NCBI RefSeq assembly: GCF_900169145.1
Contig: NZ_FXZD01000003.1
Location: 124,001-188,000 of the forward strand
DNA length: 64,000 bases
Source: Brevibacterium antiquum CNRZ 918
GTDB lineage: Bacteria; Actinomycetota; Actinomycetes; Actinomycetales; Brevibacteriaceae
Direction: 5' to 3'
Shown here: one piece after another, positions 60,488 through 64,000 of the stretch
Position numbering within the stretch: position 1 is the stretch's first letter
Layout of the letters: every line of letters begins with the position of its first letter
The notes under the pieces: generated by a model
The model's input: only the letters and a program-made list of their open reading frames with translations
Told to the model about the DNA's origin: nothing
Database searches by the model: none
Translations under genes and position numbers: made by a program

Positions 60488-61155
60488 CACTTGGCCATCC
60501 GACGACGGTCGAGGAAATTCGCGAATCGGGCACGGAAGGAACCCATGCCGATCGAACCGCTGACTTCGATGATCGGCTTGCGGCCCTCTGGGACGGCGTT
60601 GACCACGGATTTCACCGACCCCCATGATTTGGACAGAGCGTCAGTGTTCACGGCCCAGTCATCGGGGACGACGACGATCACAGACCCCATGCCTGCGACG
60701 ACTTCGACATCGATGACCTCGAGATCGGTCTCGACCTCGAGGAAGTTCAGTTCGATGTTCGACCCTGTGGGGTGGCACCGGAGGTAGGGAGGCACCTGCC
60801 ACCGTCCACGGCGGAGTTCGGTCTCCCAGCCGGCCTTGATGACCAGTGGCTCTCCCGTCTCGATGGCCTGTCCGGCGGGAGTCGTTCGGGTGAGAGAGGA
60901 CCCGAGGCGGAAGCGATCGGAGGGCAGGGTGGGGGTGAGGTCGGAGAGGACTTCGTCAAGGTCGATCGGGAAGCGGGCGGATTGGACCTTCTCCATGCGC
61001 TCGTCGAGCTCCTCTACCGTGATCCGACCGTCGCCGGCGGCTTCGCGCAGGACTTCGATCGCTTCGTCGCGTTCTTTGTGTCCGATGCGGTAGGTCTTCG
61101 CCGGGTCGTTCTCGGCAGGGTTGTTGTCAGGGGAATCGGGGACGGAGTGGCTCAT
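60487..61155 (-). CDS. DUF1707 domain protein (LiaF-like C-terminus)
   Basis: A 222-residue protein. Residues 25-75 form a DUF1707 (SHOCT-like) domain: YRIGHKERDEAIEVLREAAGDGRITVEELDERMEKVQSA. The C-terminal part has beta-strand repeats (IELNFLEVETDLEVIDVEVVAGMGSVIVVVPDDWAV and IEVSGSIGMGSFRARF), as in LiaF-like cell-envelope proteins. There is no TM segment. The ATG at 61155 is the first of the cluster. It is divergent from dnaX. Confidence 0.84.
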   Translation of the reverse strand: MSHSVPDSPDNNPAENDPAKTYRIGHKERDEAIEVLREAAGDGRITVEELDERMEKVQSARFPIDLDEVLSDLTPTLPSDRFRLGSSLTRTTPAGQAIETGEPLVIKAGWETELRRGRWQVPPYLRCHPTGSNIELNFLEVETDLEVIDVEVVAGMGSVIVVVPDDWAVNTDALSKSWGSVKSVVNAVPEGRKPIIEVSGSIGMGSFRARFANFLDRRRMAK

Positions 61156-61270
61156 AGCCTCTATCGTGCCCGATTCACACTGCCGGCCACAACGAACTGC
61201 GTCTCGTTTTGGGCTGCAGGTCACCATGACGACGAGGAGCGGGCACGTGTGTCGTGTCAGCCGTTGGCAT

Positions 61271-61276
61271 TAGGCT
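61271..61276 (+). promoter_or_regulatory. Leaderless-type -10 box of dnaX
   Basis: TAGGCT ends six bases before the GTG at 61283, with no ribosome-binding site between. Confidence 0.5.
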
Positions 61277-61282
61277 AAGCAT

Positions 61283-64000
61283 GTGTCCACCGCACTGTAC
61301 AGAAGATACCGCCCAGAGACCTTCGATGAGGTCATCGGTCAAGAGCATGTGACCGATCCGCTGAAGGCCGCGATCGCACGTGGCCGCATCAACCATGCCT
61401 ATCTGTTCTCCGGCCCCCGAGGCTGTGGCAAGACCACCTCTGCACGGATCCTGGCGAGGTGCCTCAACTGTGCCAAGGGCCCGACTCCTGTGCCCTGTGG
61501 TGAGTGCCCCAGCTGTGAGGATCTGGCCAACGGCGGCCCGGGGTCCCTCGACGTCGTGGAGATCGACGCGGCCAGCCACAACGGTGTCGACGATGCCCGT
61601 GACCTGCGTGAGCGTGCGATCTATGCCCCGGCCCGCGACCGGTACAAGGTCTTCATCCTCGATGAGGCTCATATGGTGACCTCGCAGGGGTTCAACGCTC
61701 TGCTCAAGATCGTCGAGGAGCCGCCGCCTCACATCAAGTTCATCTTCGCGACGACCGAACCTGAGAAGGTTATCGGCACGATCCGGTCGCGGACACATCA
61801 CTACCCCTTCCGGCTGGTCCCGCCCGAGGCGCTGGGCAACTATATGGACGATCTGTGCACCCGCGAAGGCGTGCAGGTCGCCAAGGGTGTGCTGCCGCTC
61901 GTCGTGCGCGCCGGTGGTGGTTCAGTGCGTGACACCCTGTCCGTCCTCGACCAGCTCATCGCCGGTTCGGGGCCTGACGGTGTCGACTACGCCGGAGCCA
62001 TCTCGCTGTTGGGTTACACCCCTGACTCTCTGCTGTCCGACATCGTCGACGCCTTCTCCGCCGGTGACGGCGGCGGGGTCTACCGTGCCGTCGAACGTGT
62101 CATCGAATCGGGACAAGACCCGCGTCGCTTCGTCGAGGATCTGCTCGAGCGCATGCGCGACCTCATCGTCATCAATGCGGCCCCTGAGGCTGCTCATGCC
62201 TTCCTTCCGGAGGTCCCTCCTGACCGCCTCGAACGACTGACCCTGCAGGCCAGAGGCTTTGGGCAGGGCGAGCTCTCGCGCGCGGCGGACCTACTCAACC
62301 AGGGTCTGACCGAAATGTCAGGAGCAACCTCGCCGAGGCTGCAGCTCGAGCTGATCTGTGCGCGCATTCTTCTGCCCGGTTCAGGCCGCAGTCGCGACGC
62401 CGTGCTCAGCCGTGTCGAACGGATGGAACGCCGGATCGGCATGTCCGCATCGGGAACGGCCGCGAACATTCCGCCTGCACAGCAGGATGGAATTGCACAG
62501 CAGGATGGAATTGCACAGCAGGATGGAATTGCTCAGCCGGATGCAGGCTCCCAGCAGAGAGAAGTTGCCCAGCAGGGCAGAGCTGCCGGGCCGGGCGGTG
62601 TGCAGGACACCACTGCGCAGCCGAAATCGGCGCAGCCAGCGCAGGCGCCTGCGCCGCAGCCTGCGAATCAAGCACCACATGATGATTTCGACGATCTCGC
62701 CGACATGGCTGTGGCTGCGGAATCCATGCTCAACGAGCCACCGCAGTCGGTGAACGCAGCCGCAGAAGAGGAACCTCGTGAACAGTCTGGGGTCGAACCT
62801 GCTTCTCAAGATCCGGCACCCCAGGCTCCGGCGCCTCAGACTCAGGCACCCCAGGCTCAGGGCGAGCAGGAAGCTAGCGCGCCGTCTGAAGAATCAGCTC
62901 CAGGGGCAGACTCTGCTCCCGAAGATGGAGCTGTGGCTGGCGTAGGCAACATCGGTGGCGAAATCGAAGCAATTCGACGGGCTTGGCCGAGCATCCTTGC
63001 CGCAGTTGAGAAACGCAGCCGTCTGACCAGGGCGATCATTGCGGCGAATGCGATCCCACAATCCTACTCGGCCGGTGTTGTCTACCTCGGATTCAACAAC
63101 GCCGGTTCTGTCCAGGGCTTCCAGCAGAGAGACCATGCTGCCAAGCTGGCGATGGCGATCAATGATGTCCTGGGCATCCAGGCCCGCATCGACATCGGCG
63201 ACGTCGGCCGTATTGGTGGGAATTCGAATCAGAAAGATGCCGGGGGCGGAACCGGTGGCAAGGGCGCCTCGGCCCCGGTGATGAACGAGACCACCGGCAA
63301 CCGGGGACCAGCACCTGCGCAGAGACGACCCAGCCCACAGGAAGTCGCCGCGGTCGTCGGCACTCGCGAGGTCGACAAGCCGCAGGTTGATCACGAGAAA
63401 TTCTGGGAGACCAGCGGCTCTCCTCAGGGACCGTGGTCTGACGACGATGAGGAGGGAGAACAACCGGGGACACAGTCACCGATTGGCTCCGAGCCCGGCC
63501 TTTCAGCGGGGGCACCCGCCGACGCTTCAGAGCCTGACGCTCCAGAGCCTGAGAAGTCAGCCCCTGAAGTGTCGGCGTCTGATACAGCGGCATCAGAAGA
63601 GGCTGCGGCTGAAGAGCAGACATCTGAAATCTCGGTATCGGACGAGTCAGTGGCGGACTCGGAAATCGTCGTGCCCGATCTCTCTGACGATGACTTCTTC
63701 AGCGGTGCCTCCGACTACCCCTCCGATCAGCAATCGGACAGTGATCCACAGGCGCACACCGCGTCACAGGTGGCGCCGGATGCACCGATGGAGTATGTGC
63801 AGCCCCGATGGGAGGAACCGGCCTGGCACGATGGGCCAAGCGATGGTGCCCCGAACCTCGGTGATTCCCCAGACGGCGCAGCTGGGCCGACGGATCCAAC
63901 CGATGAGTCCACGAGCGCGGGTTCGGGTGCTGTGGAAGTCGGAGCGCTGGTCGTGCCTCCCCCGGAAGACGATGATCTCGACTTCCTCGGTGATTACGCG
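61283..64000 (+). CDS. dnaX: DNA polymerase III gamma/tau subunit, 3' end beyond window
   Basis: From GTG 61283 an open frame of 906 codons runs off the window. It starts MSTALYRRYRPETFDEVIGQEHV. It has Walker A GPRGCGKT (44-51), four zinc Cys (C60, C72, C75, C78), DEAH (127-130) and sensor-region FATTEPEKV. It is the clamp-loader ATPase. After residue 390 the protein is rich in Ala, Gln, Pro, Glu and Asp, with a compact domain near 555-640. The tail is far longer than in E. coli tau (643 residues). The leaderless promoter supports the start. No stop is seen. Confidence 0.95.
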   Translation, partial: MSTALYRRYRPETFDEVIGQEHVTDPLKAAIARGRINHAYLFSGPRGCGKTTSARILARCLNCAKGPTPVPCGECPSCEDLANGGPGSLDVVEIDAASHNGVDDARDLRERAIYAPARDRYKVFILDEAHMVTSQGFNALLKIVEEPPPHIKFIFATTEPEKVIGTIRSRTHHYPFRLVPPEALGNYMDDLCTREGVQVAKGVLPLVVRAGGGSVRDTLSVLDQLIAGSGPDGVDYAGAISLLGYTPDSLLSDIVDAFSAGDGGGVYRAVERVIESGQDPRRFVEDLLERMRDLIVINAAPEAAHAFLPEVPPDRLERLTLQARGFGQGELSRAADLLNQGLTEMSGATSPRLQLELICARILLPGSGRSRDAVLSRVERMERRIGMSASGTAANIPPAQQDGIAQQDGIAQQDGIAQPDAGSQQREVAQQGRAAGPGGVQDTTAQPKSAQPAQAPAPQPANQAPHDDFDDLADMAVAAESMLNEPPQSVNAAAEEEPREQSGVEPASQDPAPQAPAPQTQAPQAQGEQEASAPSEESAPGADSAPEDGAVAGVGNIGGEIEAIRRAWPSILAAVEKRSRLTRAIIAANAIPQSYSAGVVYLGFNNAGSVQGFQQRDHAAKLAMAINDVLGIQARIDIGDVGRIGGNSNQKDAGGGTGGKGASAPVMNETTGNRGPAPAQRRPSPQEVAAVVGTREVDKPQVDHEKFWETSGSPQGPWSDDDEEGEQPGTQSPIGSEPGLSAGAPADASEPDAPEPEKSAPEVSASDTAASEEAAAEEQTSEISVSDESVADSEIVVPDLSDDDFFSGASDYPSDQQSDSDPQAHTASQVAPDAPMEYVQPRWEEPAWHDGPSDGAPNLGDSPDGAAGPTDPTDESTSAGSGAVEVGALVVPPPEDDDLDFLGDYA
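62477..62530 (+). repeat. 18-base in-frame tandem repeat within dnaX
   Basis: Three exact copies of gcacagcaggatggaatt encode AQQDGI three times (residues 399-416), followed by diverged copies (AQPDAG, AQQGRA). Exact identity suggests recent slippage in the linker of the tau region. Confidence 0.9.

Noticed and set aside
61283-63999. Programmed frameshift in dnaX as in E. coli
   Set aside because: No A6G-like slippery heptamer with a downstream hairpin was seen near the end of the ATPase core, and the tau-type frame stays open.

Overview
The window looks like chromosomal DNA of a high-GC Gram-positive actinobacterium, most likely Brevibacterium or a close Micrococcales relative. The reasons are the GC-rich codon use, actinobacterial families (DUF3152, DUF4333, DUF1707, DUF6986, TIGR03085-like, homodimeric AceE, Mqo), a short SRP RNA, an HspR-type HAIR site, a DtxR/IdeR-type iron box, and several genes whose -10 box ends 6-7 bases before the start codon (probable leaderless mRNAs). 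The genus is inferred, not proven. No prophage, IS element or CRISPR array was seen.

Region 1 (1-11650) is a purine/ureide and C2-carbon block. It holds glycerate kinase (partial), OHCU decarboxylase, HIU hydrolase, uricase, pyruvate dehydrogenase E1, an IclR/AllR-like regulator, malic enzyme, a CitE-like DUF6986 protein, ureidoglycine aminohydrolase and malate:quinone oxidoreductase. Palindromes of the form GGAA-N6-TTCC lie before glxK/uraD and before the malic enzyme, so the IclR protein probably ties urate breakdown to glyoxylate, malate and pyruvate metabolism.

Region 2 (11860-22400) carries an aromatic/histidinol-phosphate aminotransferase, a GlcD-like flavoprotein, homocysteine methyltransferase, tgt and a YhhQ queuosine-precursor transporter, an unusual M3 peptidase-YbaK fusion, an AI-2E-type membrane protein and two GNAT genes. 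Region 3 (22400-28200) has a solitary Phd-type antitoxin beside a possible toxin remnant, a protein-kinase-like gene, an aldehyde dehydrogenase/DUF779 pair and a XRE-cupin regulator facing a flavoprotein/methyltransferase operon.

Region 4 (28209-35902) is a six-gene minus-strand operon. It combines a peptide/nickel-type ABC importer with a luciferase-like flavin monooxygenase and a double-domain CMD/alkylhydroperoxidase protein, and its substrate is unknown. Region 5 (36100-47000) has tandem VOC proteins, a DUF3152 lipoprotein, a Clp ATPase behind a HAIR element, a YidC homolog, an iron-box-controlled siderophore-binding lipoprotein, an L,D-transpeptidase and the SRP RNA gene.

Region 6 (47000-55550) has tRNA-Ser(GGA), a PfpI protein, a DUF4333 lipoprotein, a DGPF/ECF42 sigma pair with a matching promoter, an amidase with a small regulator/membrane operon, a flavodoxin and a Sir2 protein lacking one zinc cysteine. 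Region 7 (55564-61155) is a minus-strand cluster of membrane and unknown-function genes (spermidine-synthase-like, DUF350, Gly-rich protein, DUF2617, DUF4178, double GNAT, small TM protein, DUF1707). The window ends inside dnaX, which has an extremely long low-complexity tail.
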